Part shown: one piece after another, positions 4,896 through 5,271 of the stretch
Numbering within the stretch: position 1 is the first letter of the stretch
How the letters are laid out: every line of letters starts with the position of its first letter
Source of the DNA: JAWLGW01 sp964569055
Lineage (GTDB): Bacteria > Planctomycetota > J058
DNA: 5,271 bases
NCBI GenBank assembly: GCA_964569055.1
Contig: CAZMSZ010000480.1
Location: forward strand, 1 to 5,271
Direction of reading: 5' to 3'
Position numbers and translations under genes: made by a program
Notes under the pieces: model-generated
Told to the model about the DNA's origin: nothing
Seen by the model: only the letters and a program-made list of their open reading frames with translations
Databases searched by the model: none

Positions 4896-5271
4896 TCAGC
4901 GACCCGACGCCAGCCACACGCGCGGGTCGGGCTCGCCTCGCAGGGCGCGCTCGACCTCGTGGGCGCTGCGCCAGGGGAGCCAGGACTGCCGGGCCTGGCC
5001 GGCGCCCGTCACCCCCGCCGCGTCAGCGCCCTCGCGATCGCCCCGCTCGAGCAGCAAGGCGGCCTCGAGGTAGCTCACCAGGGCCACGTCCGCCGGGTTG
5101 GGCTTCGCGGCCGCCTCGAGCGCGCGCTTGGCCGCCCCGAGGTGCGCCGAGGCCCCAGGGACGTCGCCGGCGAGCAGCGCGACCTCGACCGCGAACACCG
5201 CGAGCGGCAGCGGGCCGAGCCGCTCGCTCTCGGTCGCGCGGGCGAGACGCTCGCGGGCGGCCTCGAGGTCG
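4896..5271 (-). CDS. TPR-like helical repeat protein, C-terminal 124 residues (5' end outside window)
   Basis: The minus-strand frame is open from the right edge to a TGA at 4896-4898, so this is the C-terminal end of a longer protein. A GTG at 5196-5198 could be mistaken for a start, but the reading frame and helix pattern continue upstream to the edge. The visible part looks like tetratricopeptide-type helix pairs: a helix ending ALLAGD (31-36 of the visible part), an Ala/Leu-rich helix (40-55), a Pro/Asn turn (57-59), and another helix ending LLLERGD (72-78). A divergent tail of about 45 residues with two Trp follows. TPR proteins are protein-protein scaffolds, and in such genomes they may be the C-terminal arm of kinases or regulators. 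The N-terminal domain, and hence the job, cannot be seen. The next gene starts 100 bases downstream, so a shared transcript is possible. Confidence 0.72.
   Translation of the reverse strand, partial: DLEAARERLARATESERLGPLPLAVFAVEVALLAGDVPGASAHLGAAKRALEAAAKPNPADVALVSYLEAALLLERGDREGADAAGVTGAGQARQSWLPWRSAHEVERALRGEPDPRVWLASGR

Noticed and set aside
5196..5198. GTG as the true start of the right-edge gene
   Set aside because: The frame and its helix pattern continue without a stop codon to the window edge, so the gene most likely starts outside.

Overview
This window is very GC-rich DNA (G or C in nearly every third codon position) from a bacterium with a Gram-negative type of envelope: it carries kdsA, needed for lipopolysaccharide or another Kdo-containing glycan. 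The best lineage hint is a secreted HEAT-repeat/von Willebrand A protein. Its 'DITG...W..WW' helix pair is a style I associate with Planctomycetota, but Myxococcota or another high-GC lineage cannot be excluded. I see no mobile element, CRISPR array, RNA gene or phage gene.

Layout. Positions 1-1901 (minus strand) hold a two-gene unit: an exported HEAT/VWA protein (447-1901), then kdsA (1-436, its 3' half beyond the left edge), 10 bases apart with a clear ribosome binding site. Positions 1902-2013 are a divergent promoter gap with a perfect 9-bp inverted repeat. Positions 2014-2574 (plus strand) encode an unrecognised 186-residue protein with two membrane segments. It runs tail to tail into lepB (signal peptidase I, 2571-3275, minus), and the two stop codons share a single CTAG. 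Upstream of lepB is a 53-base gap with a GC-rich hairpin and a palindrome. Then come a dihydrofolate-reductase/RibD-C-like oxidoreductase (3329-3844) and a YheT-type alpha/beta hydrolase (3848-4795), 3 bases apart on the minus strand and almost certainly one operon. After a 100-base gap (4796-4895), the C-terminal end of a TPR-like helical protein (4896 to the right edge, minus) closes the window.

How the parts relate. LepB would cut signal peptides, plausibly including that of the HEAT/VWA protein. KdsA and LepB are envelope housekeeping. The hydrolase/reductase pair has no assigned pathway. I find no defence, secretion-island or biosynthetic system here. The most unusual signal is in the gaps. 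Every apparent transcription-unit start in view is preceded by GTAG(A/C)(A/C)T, and at three of four this sits 7-8 bases from an ATG that lacks a Shine-Dalgarno sequence, which suggests leaderless transcripts from a common -10 element.
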